Of a stretch of 64,000 bases of DNA, positions 45,751-53,563 are shown piece by piece. Within the stretch, counting starts at the first letter, position 1. Each line of letters starts with the position of its first letter. The translations under genes and the position numbers were made by a program. The stretch is from an uncultured Ruminococcus sp. GTDB taxonomy: Bacteria; Bacillota; Clostridia; Oscillospirales; CAG-272. Under the pieces are notes generated by a model. It was given only the letters and a program-made list of their open reading frames with translations. It made no database searches and was not told where the DNA came from. The stretch spans positions 16,879 through 80,878 of the forward strand of contig CACZNC010000006.1 of assembly GCA_902782445.1 (NCBI GenBank), given 5' to 3'.

Positions 45751-46266
45751 TCAGGAACGCTCGTTCCCGCTCCCGAGCAGTTTTTCCATATATACCACGA
45801 CGAACCGGGGGTTTCGTGTCTCCCCGCCGGGGGTCTCGTCCGGCTTTTTTTCTTTCGGCGGGAAAAGGGCGCGTGCGTCGACCGAATAGTCCGCCGTGTA
45901 GCCGAGCTTTTCATAAAACCCGACGGCTTCGTCCCGGCTGGTGATGACAATCTTGCCGTATCCCCGCTCCCGGATCCAGTCTTCCGCCGCTTCGACAGCC
46001 AGACGGCCCGCGCCTTTTCCCCTGGCGTAGGACACCGTTGCCACACGCTCGATTTTGGCAAAGCCCTTCTCCGGGATCAGACGGATCCGCGCGGTGGAGA
46101 GCGGTCTCCCGACGTCGTCCGTCACAAGGATGAACTCGCTCTCCTTCGTATCCTCCGAGAATTCGCCCGCGAGACTCACGCCAAACCCTTCCACCATCGC
46201 TTCCGTCCGGACATAGTACACCCCGGCCCGCGCCCATTCTTCATCTTTGACCCGTATGCTTTTCAT
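45751..46266 (-). CDS. GNAT-family acetyltransferase
   Basis: A 171-residue N-acetyltransferase-like protein. The acetyl-CoA-binding segment is IERVATVSYARGKGAGRLAVEAAEDW (R/Q-x-x-G-x-G/A variant), followed by VITSRDEAVGFYEKLGYTA, the usual beta5 and Tyr region. The substrate cannot be predicted. GGAGGAAATC lies upstream of the ATG, 30 bases after the ABC permease stop, so it is probably the last gene of the sulfur operon. Confidence 0.88.
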   Translation of the reverse strand: MKSIRVKDEEWARAGVYYVRTEAMVEGFGVSLAGEFSEDTKESEFILVTDDVGRPLSTARIRLIPEKGFAKIERVATVSYARGKGAGRLAVEAAEDWIRERGYGKIVITSRDEAVGFYEKLGYTADYSVDARALFPPKEKKPDETPGGETRNPRFVVVYMEKLLGSGNERS

Positions 46267-46296
46267 GATTTCCTCCCGTCTGTCAGTGTCAGTCTC

Positions 46297-47283
46297 TCAG
46301 TCCGTCCAGCGGACGAGGATGGTTTCCAGCTTCCGCACGCCGATATCGATCAGGGTCGTCACCACGCCCACGGTGAAGATCCCGGCGAGGACGCAGCGGT
46401 AATCGGCGAAGCTCTTGTACTTTTCGATGAAAAATCCGATGCCGAGATTGATCCCGAGCATCTCCGCCCCGGAGAGGCACATGAACGCTCCGCGGAGACT
46501 TTTCGACACGCTGCCGATGATCCCCGGCAGGCAGTAGGGAAAGATCACCTTCCAGAGCATTCCGGAGGTGCCGACCCCCATGGTTCGCGCCGCTTCGATC
46601 ACCGCAGGGTCGATCTGCCCCACGCGGGCCACCATGCCCTGAAACGTGGGCCAGAACACCGCGAAGAAGATCACCCCCGTCGCCGCGGCCCGGAATGTGG
46701 GCAGCAGCATGATGAGATAGGCGGAGAACATGAGCGGCGGGATCAGCGTGACCACGTTCGAGATCGGGAGAAGTACCTCTCTGACCCGGGCGATCCAGCC
46801 GGCAAGCAGGCCGAGAACCGTCCCGAGCGCAATGGCGAACACGACTCCGGTGAAGAGCAGACGCACGGATGACAATACGTCCGCGAAAATCTCCCCGGGC
46901 TTTTCGACGAATACGTGGAACAGTCCTTCCGGGGACGGGATCAGAAGATCGTTGTGAATCCAGCCCAGCTTATAGGACGTCTCCCACAGCAGAAAGAAGG
47001 CAAAGAGGACGAGGGCGATATCCGACGTGCTCTTTTTCTTCCCGCGGAGAAGCTGCAGGACATAAAGAAGATACGCCGTTGTCAGAAGGACGGCATACGG
47101 CCCAGGCGCGTAGGTCGCCTTGTGTTCGGTAAAATAGGGCAGGACGAAAGCAAGGATGAGGTTTGTAGCATAGAGCGCCGTAGCCAGAAACCAAGCGCAC
47201 CGCATTCCGGCAGGGAGAGAGAAAAACCGGGCTTCCTTCTCCCTGAGATCCGTCTTTTCCCGATTCGGTGCCGACGCCGTCAT
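46297..47283 (-). CDS. ABC permease of the sulfonate/nitrate/taurine type
   Basis: A 328-residue membrane permease of the SsuC/TauC family. It has about seven hydrophobic segments and the EAA loop (ARTMGVGTSGMLWKVIFPYCLPGI, residues ~240-265, with A-A-R-T-M-G). The N-terminal ~60 residues add a helix (WFLATALYATNLILAFVLP). It overlaps the ATPase stop as ATGA. The transported compound is unknown, but cysteine synthase in the operon suggests a sulfur source. Confidence 0.93.
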   Translation of the reverse strand: MTASAPNREKTDLREKEARFFSLPAGMRCAWFLATALYATNLILAFVLPYFTEHKATYAPGPYAVLLTTAYLLYVLQLLRGKKKSTSDIALVLFAFFLLWETSYKLGWIHNDLLIPSPEGLFHVFVEKPGEIFADVLSSVRLLFTGVVFAIALGTVLGLLAGWIARVREVLLPISNVVTLIPPLMFSAYLIMLLPTFRAAATGVIFFAVFWPTFQGMVARVGQIDPAVIEAARTMGVGTSGMLWKVIFPYCLPGIIGSVSKSLRGAFMCLSGAEMLGINLGIGFFIEKYKSFADYRCVLAGIFTVGVVTTLIDIGVRKLETILVRWTD

Positions 47284-48086
47284 ATCCCCGCTCCTTCGCC
47301 GGTGAGATTCCCGGTCTTTTCGTAATACGCCAGCGTCAGCAGCAGACGCAGCCGTTCATATTCATCCGTTTTTGACAAGTCCGACAGTACCCGGGGATGG
47401 GGAAAGGGGACATCCACTACGGACGCGATGTGTCCGGGCTCCATCACCACGATCCGGTCGGCAAGCAGGATCGCTTCGTGGATGTCGTGAGTCACGAACA
47501 CCACCGTCTTGCCCTCTTCCGACGAAAGCTTCGAGACGAGCTCCTGCAGTTCCGTCCTGAGCCGGGGATCCACCGCGCCGAAGGGTTCGTCCATGAGCAG
47601 GATTTCGGATTCGAGCGCAAGAGCCCGCGCGACCGCGACGCGCTGACGCATCCCGCCGGAGAGCTGTTTCGGATAGCGATCCGCCGCTTCCTCCAGCCCG
47701 ACGGCCCGGAGATAGCGCATTGCCGCTTCGTTCCTCTCCCGGCGGGTATAGCGTCTGCCGTTCTGCTTCAGGCCGAAGAGCACGTTTCCCTTCGCCGTGA
47801 GCCACGGAAAGAGCGAATATCCCTGGAATACCACCGCGCGATCGGTTCCGGGGCCTTTGACGGGCTGATTCCGGACCCGTGCCTCCCCCGCCGTCGCCCG
47901 GTTCAGTCCCGCGAGGATCCGCAGAAGGGTGGATTTCCCGCATCCGGAAGGACCGAGGACGCAGACGAATTCCCCTTTTCGGACGGATAGATCGATGCCG
48001 TCGAGAGCGGTGAAGCGGGACTTCTTGTCGGCATAATCATAGCAGAGGCCCTTCAGCTCGAGGATCGGCGCGGCGGAGGTGGTCAT
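47280..48086 (-). CDS. ABC ATP-binding protein of the sulfonate/nitrate/taurine type
   Basis: A 268-residue ATPase. Walker A is GPSGCGKST, the Q loop is FQGYSLFPWL, the signature is LSGGMRQRVAVARAL, Walker B is ILLMDEPFGAVD, and the H loop is VFVTHDIHEA. It energises the permease encoded next to it. GGAGAG lies upstream of its ATG, in a 140-base gap after the reductase gene that holds a repeated leader-like element. Confidence 0.97.
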   Translation of the reverse strand: MTTSAAPILELKGLCYDYADKKSRFTALDGIDLSVRKGEFVCVLGPSGCGKSTLLRILAGLNRATAGEARVRNQPVKGPGTDRAVVFQGYSLFPWLTAKGNVLFGLKQNGRRYTRRERNEAAMRYLRAVGLEEAADRYPKQLSGGMRQRVAVARALALESEILLMDEPFGAVDPRLRTELQELVSKLSSEEGKTVVFVTHDIHEAILLADRIVVMEPGHIASVVDVPFPHPRVLSDLSKTDEYERLRLLLTLAYYEKTGNLTGEGAGI

Positions 48087-48099
48087 GAGTTCTCTCCTT

Positions 48100-48220
48100 T
48101 ATTGCTGAAACAGCAAATGAAAAGTTGGTTTTCAGACGTGCAGCTGCCGGAGCCTTTGATCGGCTTGGCTTTCAGATACAGGATACCGATTCCGACAGCA
48201 TTTTGTTTGTCAGCGAATCA
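48100..48220 (-). repeat. Leader-like repeat B within the sulfur operon
   Basis: Read on the minus strand, GACAAACA...TGTC.GAAT.GGTATCC...AGCCGATCAAAGGCTCCGG and then TTTGCTGT..CAG.AATAAA lie in the same order as in the sequence before the solute-binding protein start (51650-51812). The element sits in the gap before the ABC ATPase. It may be a duplicated leader or RNA element. It has no terminator of its own. Confidence 0.6.
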
Positions 48221-48225
48221 ATATC

Positions 48226-49443
48226 TTAAAACTTCCCTTTGAGCGGGTTGATCGAAGCATCCGTGGAAAGGACGCCGTTTTTCGGGTTCCGGTCCTCCCA
48301 CGACGGGGAGTTCCAGATCGTCGTCGAGATTTCGGACTGATAGTCTCTGGCGGTCTCGCCGTCCGGATGCTTCGCGTAGATCCGGTCCGGGGTCTTCGAG
48401 AGCTTCGCCCGCTCTCCGTCGGTCTTCCAGAGTTCGTCGTAGGGGACCTGCGGCGCGATCCGGTAAGCGTAGGAGCGGAACAGTTCCGGTCCGCCCTCCG
48501 TCGGGAATTCGAAGAAGGTGTATTTGCGGAACACCGGGACGGCGAACAGATCCTTCACATAGCCCCAGAGGTTCGGGTACTCCGTGATCCGCTTTTTGAT
48601 CGGACCGACATTGCGGTAATAGCTTGTCTCCCAGCGGACGAGGGTCACGTAGAGCCGCACGTCGCTGTCGGTGATGTAATCGCCGAAGAGAAAGCGGTTG
48701 TCCTCGAGACGCCTGTCCAGCTTTTCGAGAGAATCGAAGAAATCTTCGTAGGCTTCGCTGTACGCTTCCCAGGACTGGCAGAACGCCATCCGGTAATGCC
48801 CGTTGTTGACGTGCGGGAAGAGCCAGTCGTTGAATTCGTCGATCTCCCGGCGCCATGCCTTGGGATAGAGATCCGGGGCGTCCGCGGGCTGGAAGGGGCG
48901 GAACTGCACCTCGATGTAGTTTGTCAGGCGGTGGTAGTCGTTGTTGACGGTCTTTTTCTCCTTCAGATCCACGAAGGCCGGAGTGGTGGCGCGGCCCTTG
49001 AAATCCGGATTTCCGCGCTTGTAGTATTCGCTGAGAAAATAGGCGCCGCCGAGGGGATCCTTGTGTCCCGGCTGATCGGCGAAGCCGTGGCCGTAGACGT
49101 TGGTCTCCCCGGAATGGGTGGTGTAGTGGTCGGCGATCACATCGGTCAGACCGAGGATATCACGCACGATGACGGGCCGGTTGGACCAATGGCAGCCGTG
49201 CGCCCAGAAGATGGCGTAACGGTTCGCCTCCGCTCTGAGCTGACCCTCCCGGTCGCCGAAGGGGGTGATAAAAGCGTTGGGCTGACGGATGAACGCGCCG
49301 CGCTCGTCGATTTCGGAAATCGTCTCCCGGGGCCGGGGATCGACGCCGGCCTCCCGGGCGTGGGCTTCTGCTTCGGCGTCCGTGTAGTCTGCGGGAATTG
49401 CCGCTCTTTTTCTGCCGGGAATATAGTCGCAGGTATTGGCCAT
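48226..49443 (-). CDS. Glutathionyl-hydroquinone-reductase-like GST-fold protein
   Basis: A 405-residue member of the GST-type family that includes glutathionyl-hydroquinone reductases (YqjG/ECM4). The thioredoxin-like part holds the active Cys in AHGCHWSNRPVI (C-H-W-S instead of the usual C-P-W-A, about residue 83). The C-terminal all-helical part has FLFGDYITDSDVRLYVTLVRWE, highly conserved. Unusual for an anaerobe that likely lacks glutathione. AAGGAG overlapping the cysK end gives the start. Position between cysK and the ABC ATPase suggests a thiol- or quinone-conjugate-processing role in sulfur acquisition. Confidence 0.82.
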   Translation of the reverse strand: MANTCDYIPGRKRAAIPADYTDAEAEAHAREAGVDPRPRETISEIDERGAFIRQPNAFITPFGDREGQLRAEANRYAIFWAHGCHWSNRPVIVRDILGLTDVIADHYTTHSGETNVYGHGFADQPGHKDPLGGAYFLSEYYKRGNPDFKGRATTPAFVDLKEKKTVNNDYHRLTNYIEVQFRPFQPADAPDLYPKAWRREIDEFNDWLFPHVNNGHYRMAFCQSWEAYSEAYEDFFDSLEKLDRRLEDNRFLFGDYITDSDVRLYVTLVRWETSYYRNVGPIKKRITEYPNLWGYVKDLFAVPVFRKYTFFEFPTEGGPELFRSYAYRIAPQVPYDELWKTDGERAKLSKTPDRIYAKHPDGETARDYQSEISTTIWNSPSWEDRNPKNGVLSTDASINPLKGKF

Positions 49444-49448
49444 TTCGG

Positions 49449-50423
49449 TTACTCCTTTTCTGTTTCAGTCCCGGATTGTGCCGGTTCGGTCGGATCGTCG
49501 TACAGATCGCTCCGGAGGTATTTGTCCCCGCCGTCCGGGAAGAGAACGACTATGTTCTTTCCGCGGTTTTCGGGCCGGGAAGCCACGCGGGCCGCACCCC
49601 AGAGAGCCGCGCCCGCCGAGATGCCGATGAGAATGCCTTCCGTTTTCGGGCAAAGCCGGGCGAAGCGGTAGGCTTCGTCGTCGGGACACCGGAGCACCTC
49701 GTTGTACAGTCTCCGGTCGGTGATCGGGCAGATCGCTCCGCCGCCGATCCCCTGGATTTTGTGCCTGCCCGGCTCTCCGGCTGTGAGGACGGGAGAACCC
49801 GCCGGCTCCACCCCGACGATCACCACGTCCGGATTCTGTGTCCGAAGGTATTCTGCCGTTCCGCGGGAGGTTCCTCCGGTTCCGACGGAGGCGACGAAGA
49901 TATCCACTTTCCCGTCCATATCCTCCCAGATCTCCGGTCCCGTCCATTTGAAGTGGGCGGCGGGGTGGTTGGGATTCTCCCCCTGACCGGGACGGAACGC
50001 GCCCGGGATCGACTCTGCCAGCTCCCGCGCCCGTCCTCCCCCTCCGCCGAAGCCCTGTGATTTCGGCGTCAGTTCCACCTCGGCGCCGTAAGCTTTGAGA
50101 ATGCGGATTTTTACCGGATCCGTATCCTCGCTCATGCAGATGACGGCCCGGTAGCCCCGCACGGCGGCGATCATGGCAAGCCCGATCCCGGTGTTGCCGG
50201 ATGTCCCTTCCACGATGGTGCCGCCGGGGGAGAGCAGGCCTTCCGCTTCCGCCTCGTTTATCATGTTGAGCGCAGCCCTGTCTTTGACGGAGCCTCCGGG
50301 ATTGAAGGATTCGAGCTTGGCGTAGATGGAAGCCTCCGCCCCGGTTTCCTTCTCGATTTTTGAAAGGTGGAGGATGGGCGTGTGCCCGATGAGTTCGAGG
50401 ACGTTTTCGTATATCTTTCCCAT
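49449..50423 (-). CDS. cysK: Cysteine synthase (O-acetylserine sulfhydrylase)
   Basis: A 324-residue PLP enzyme that makes cysteine from O-acetylserine and sulfide. The PLP lysine is in SFNPGGSVKDRAALNM (about residue 44), EGTSGNTGIGLAM binds substrate, and VGTGGTSRGTAEYL holds the phosphate-binding glycine loop. SAGAALWGA is near the C terminus. It is complete and follows the solute-binding protein by 15 bases. Confidence 0.96.
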   Translation of the reverse strand: MGKIYENVLELIGHTPILHLSKIEKETGAEASIYAKLESFNPGGSVKDRAALNMINEAEAEGLLSPGGTIVEGTSGNTGIGLAMIAAVRGYRAVICMSEDTDPVKIRILKAYGAEVELTPKSQGFGGGGGRARELAESIPGAFRPGQGENPNHPAAHFKWTGPEIWEDMDGKVDIFVASVGTGGTSRGTAEYLRTQNPDVVIVGVEPAGSPVLTAGEPGRHKIQGIGGGAICPITDRRLYNEVLRCPDDEAYRFARLCPKTEGILIGISAGAALWGAARVASRPENRGKNIVVLFPDGGDKYLRSDLYDDPTEPAQSGTETEKE

Positions 50424-50438
50424 AGCGGCTCCGCTCCG

Positions 50439-51626
50439 TCAGTTCGAATTGTTGTAAAGGTTCAATAGGTCGTTGAAAACGGCGTTCGACGGATCCCGGG
50501 CAAGGACTGTGTCAAGCGCTTCCTTGTACACCGACGTGTCGATGTTCCGAGAGATGTCATAGGAGCCGAAGTCCACCGCGGCCCCGGACAGCGCGCCGGA
50601 GTTCCACGCCGCCGTCACATAGGAGGCGATGCCCTTCACGTTCGGATCGTTCGAATACTTGGTTACACCCGCGTACAGGTAGGTGTCTACATAATCGGCT
50701 TCCTTGCCGGAGTAGTCGGAGACGATTTTCACGACGTTCTGACGGACGGCATCGTCGGACTCGCCCTGTTTGTAATATTCAAACGCGCGGAGACGGGCGA
50801 TTTCGTACGCTACGAACGCCTCCCGCTTTTCCGCCAGCTTGGCGGGCGAGGTGATTTCGCGGCAGCATACATAGTCGGGCTGGAGCGCTCCCGCCGAAGT
50901 CACGAGTTCAAAGTCGTAAGCGTCCGCATAGAGAAGCGCGTATTCCATCGGAAGGAATCCGAGTTCGATTTCCCCCTTCTGTACGGCGAGAGCGGTTTCC
51001 GTAGTTTCCCCGTAATAGGTGATCCTTCCGGAGCTTTCATTCTCGATGGCGGCGATTTCCTCTTCCGTCACACCGTGGTCAAGAAGATACTGTCGGGTGA
51101 CGATCCAGGAAGCTTCGTTGCGGACGAAACCGAGCTTTGCCTGTTTCACGGCGTCGATGTTCAATATGGTTCCGGCATTCTGATAGTTCGCGGCGGAGCC
51201 TTTCTTTGCGATGACCGCGCCGCCCTCCACCGCCGTTCCGGCGATAAAGCAGAGGTCGTATCCGGACGCGATGGCCTGCAGATCGGGCACAAATCCGGCG
51301 GTGAGCAGATCCAGCTCGGCGGATCCTTCGTTGATGGCTGTCAGCGCGTTCTGGCCGCCGAGGTTCACTTCGCCCACCGTGACGCCCTCTTCTGCGAAGT
51401 AACCGAGCTTCAGGGCGAGGATGTTGATTGCCACCCGGATGTTGCCCACCGGGAAGGAGACGTTCAGGGTGCCGTGATCCGCCGTTTCCGCGGGAGCGGC
51501 AGAGTTCGCACCGACAGAGGGGCCGGCGGGAGCGCTAGAGGAAGAGCATGCGGTAAGAACGGATGCCGGGGATGCGAGGAGCAGAGCGGAAAGGATTCCC
51601 GCAAGGATTTTTCCGATGTTTTTCAT
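50439..51626 (-). CDS. ABC solute-binding lipoprotein (sulfonate/nitrate type)
   Basis: A 395-residue lipoprotein, first gene of the sulfur operon. The signal peptide (ILAGILSALLLASPASVL) ends in T-A-C with the modified Cys. The body is SsuA/NMT1-like: FPVGNIRVAINILALKLGYF, GEVNLGGQNALTAINEGSAE, DLLTAGFVPDLQAIASGYDL. The ATG at 51626 has AGGAGG eight bases upstream; a longer frame reaching 51791 translates a tandem repeat and is rejected. The ligand is unknown; an organosulfur compound is inferred from CysK. Confidence 0.92.
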   Translation of the reverse strand: MKNIGKILAGILSALLLASPASVLTACSSSSAPAGPSVGANSAAPAETADHGTLNVSFPVGNIRVAINILALKLGYFAEEGVTVGEVNLGGQNALTAINEGSAELDLLTAGFVPDLQAIASGYDLCFIAGTAVEGGAVIAKKGSAANYQNAGTILNIDAVKQAKLGFVRNEASWIVTRQYLLDHGVTEEEIAAIENESSGRITYYGETTETALAVQKGEIELGFLPMEYALLYADAYDFELVTSAGALQPDYVCCREITSPAKLAEKREAFVAYEIARLRAFEYYKQGESDDAVRQNVVKIVSDYSGKEADYVDTYLYAGVTKYSNDPNVKGIASYVTAAWNSGALSGAAVDFGSYDISRNIDTSVYKEALDTVLARDPSNAVFNDLLNLYNNSN

Positions 51627-51649
51627 GGTGGTCCTCCTGACCTGAGATT

Positions 51650-51812
51650 TTATTACTGCGACAGCAAACTTAGCGTTATGCTGCCGGGGATCAGCCGCTG
51701 GAACCGGAGGTTCAGCCGCCGGAACCAGAGGTTCAGCCGCCGGAACCGAATGCGGCTCTGCCTTCTTGAGAAGGCATACCAATTCAGACAACCGTCTGTT
51801 TGTCGGCGGAGC
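51650..51812 (-). repeat. Leader repeat A, with three 21-bp tandem units
   Basis: The sequence directly before the solute-binding gene holds three 21-bp tandem units (51691-51711, 51712-51732, 51733-51753), each TCAGCCGCYGGAACC-like on the plus strand. It is flanked by segments shared with the element at 48100-48220 (GACAAACA..., TTTGCTGT...AATAAA on the minus strand). Confidence 0.7.
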
Positions 51813-51934
51813 AACAGGATTATTTCAAGAATGAAGCCCTGATGTTCCGGTTTTTGCCGACGGCCGACATCGGGCCGGAAAAAGGAGAGGTGCCGTTCCG
51901 TCATGCAGCCTTTCCGGGGAAGCGTTGAGCAATG

Positions 51935-52035
51935 AAAAAGGAGCCGTTTGATCGGCTCCCCGTGAAGGCTGGCGTATGGCGCTGCTGTCCGCGGTCAGAT
52001 ACACGGACAACACCCCCTCGCCCGGTCCGGGGAGC
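51935..52035 (-). promoter_or_regulatory. Attenuator-like leader of the sulfur operon
   Basis: On the minus strand a strong terminator (GGAGCCG-ATCAAA-CGGCTCC-TTTTT, 51935-51959) can be broken by pairing of GCTCCCCG (52028-52035) with CGGGGAGC (51955-51962), whose last bases are the terminator's 5' arm. This is the classic antiterminator/terminator switch. No T-box specifier or S-box core is recognised, and the sensed ligand is unknown. The terminator lies about 310 bases before the first gene. Confidence 0.6.
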
Positions 52036-52099
52036 GGTCTGTCATACACATCATACAAATAAGCTTCGTTACGATGGAACGAGTCATCCTGTTGCCTCC

Positions 52100-52124
52100 A
52101 TTATAAACCTACTTAACCGGTAGG
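52100..52124 (-). promoter_or_regulatory. Promoter -10 with overlapping palindrome, sulfur operon
   Basis: On the minus strand TATAAT (52100-52105) lies next to the palindrome CCTAC-CGGTTAA-GTAGG (52108-52124). No good -35 is seen, so the palindrome may bind a repressor or activator, perhaps of the Rrf2 kind that controls cysteine genes in Firmicutes (inference). Confidence 0.5.
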
Positions 52125-52249
52125 CGGGTGGTATATGCCGGTATTATACATCGGGCAGCCGGCGTTGTCAACCCTTTTTTCCAAAAAACTTCGTCTTTGT
52201 GAAAAACGGAAGAACGCAGCCCGTTCACGCTCCGTCTTTTGTGCAGAAA

Positions 52250-52710
52250 CCTCAAGAACGGATCATCATGGCTGCCTTCCACATAGTACTTCGGTGCAAT
52301 GCCGTTGTTGGCGACACGCTTCTTTTTGAGTGTGTTGACCGTGTAGGTCTTCTGCAGGAGCGCATCACCGATGTACTTCTCGTTGGTGAGGATCTGTTTG
52401 ATGTTGCTTTCATGCCACCTGGCGTTTCCGGCTCCGTTCAGAATGCCGTCCGCTTCAAGACCGCGCTTGATCTGCAGGAAACTTCTGCCGTCCATGTTAC
52501 TCTGCGTAGATACGCCTTACGATGGCAGCCTCCTCCGGGACGATGACCAGCTTTCCATACTCGTCATTTGTATAGCCGAGGAATCGGTTGTGGTTGACCT
52601 GGACTTTGCCCTGCTGATTACGGAACTGGATGCCGAGCCGGACGTTTGCCGAAAGCGACTCTGATTCCTGCTGGGCAAGCGCCGCCATGATAGTCATGAG
52701 TAAGGAGACC
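52250..52710 (-). pseudogene. Frameshifted serine-recombinase remnant
   Basis: Minus-strand frames match the middle of large serine recombinases: [20 protein letters not shown] and [20 protein letters not shown] (52500-52700), then, after a frame change and stop at about 52497, [35 protein letters not shown] and [20 protein letters not shown] (52255-52490). The catalytic N-terminal domain and the C-terminal part are missing. The gene is dead and marks an old mobile element. Confidence 0.85.
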
Positions 52711-53158
52711 GATGAGCTGCTGGGGGAGGATGATGCGGAAGGACAGGCGGTCACACGGGAAAAGAATAGATACAACTGGGAGGAACGAAACGCAAGTCTG
52801 TGATACAACGCAAGCAGAATGGCAGAGTCTCAAAAAAAGAAATAGGTTGTCCGCAAATTCATTTGGCGGAACCACTCAAAATAGTCCCAGATCTTGTGAG
52901 GAAACAGGTGGATCTGTATCCGGGAACACATCACAACGAGACACTTGTAGAGCACTCCCACACATAACCCTCCAAACCCCTTACAGGACAAGGGATTTCC
53001 CCTCATCCACTTCTCATCCTAGCACCAAAACAGTTACAACCTTGTCTATTATGAGTGTGGTATCCGTCCCCGGGAACAGATCCACCCAATCAGGGGCCTT
53101 AGGGGAGAAGGGGGGGAGGGGGCCTTCGCGTGATCAAGAGAAAGAAAACACTTCCTCC

Positions 53159-53255
53159 GATCCATGAGGAGAGACTTCACAAAAAAACAAGGATTTATAA
53201 TTTCATGAAAAAGTCGTTCCCTGCGGGAGCGGCTTTTTTCATAGCGGAGCATCTC
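53159..53255 (+). repeat. Dispersed repeat with built-in terminator, copy A
   Basis: GATCCATGAGGAGAG...AACAAGGATTTATA...AAAGTCGTTCCC...GGGAGCGGCTTTTTTC-ATAGCGGAGCATCTC. Nearly the same sequence and spacing recur at 58591-58687, and its last third again at ~61255-61300. Confidence 0.85.
53213..53239 (+). terminator. Rho-independent terminator in repeat copy A
   Basis: GTCGTTCCC pairs with GGGAGCGGC over a TGC loop and is followed by six T. Confidence 0.85.
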
Positions 53256-53427
53256 ACCCTATTGACAGGGGGAAATCCAATGTCAAAAGGACAGGGGATC
53301 GTCAATGCCCTTGTTCTGGCACGCTACCGCCGACAATCTTCGAACCACGGTATAAGATGGATGCTGCAGGTGAGGATCAGCCTGGGGTGGAAAAAAGCCG
53401 AAAAAATCGCTAAATTTTTTCAATCCA

Positions 53428-53456
53428 TTGCACATGCGGCGATAATTTGGTATAAT
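53428..53456 (+). promoter_or_regulatory. Promoter of the solute-binding protein gene
   Basis: TTGCAC (53428-53433) and perfect TATAAT (53451-53456) with a 17-bp spacer, 107 bases upstream of the ATG. Confidence 0.65.
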
Positions 53457-53563
53457 TATACTTGAAGCAACAAACAGCCGCAAGTCATCACCTCAGGATC
53501 GGAATATGCCCCGATGGCTTTCCGGTTCGGATAACGAAAGCTTTAGGAATGGGAGCAGCCATT

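Larger units (their letters stand above)
52811..53427. other. Gene-free stretch with inverted repeat
   Basis: No coding region is recognised. It contains an inverted pair, GGTGGATCTGT-A-TCCGGGAAC (52909-52930) and GTCCCCGGGAACAGATCCACC (53068-53088), about 135 bases apart, possibly the ends of a lost element, and the repeat copy at 53159-53255. Confidence 0.6.

Noticed and set aside
51691..51753. Three 21-bp direct units as a small CRISPR array
   Set aside because: The units are directly adjacent without spacers, and no cas genes are in the window.
50439..51791. Longer solute-binding protein starting at 51791
   Set aside because: The extra residues translate the 21-bp tandem repeat; the signal peptide and strong ribosome-binding site are at 51626.
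51627..52100. T-box or S-box riboswitch in the sulfur leader
   Set aside because: No T-box antiterminator core (TGGNACCGCG type) or SAM-I conserved core could be found; only a generic attenuator fold is supported.
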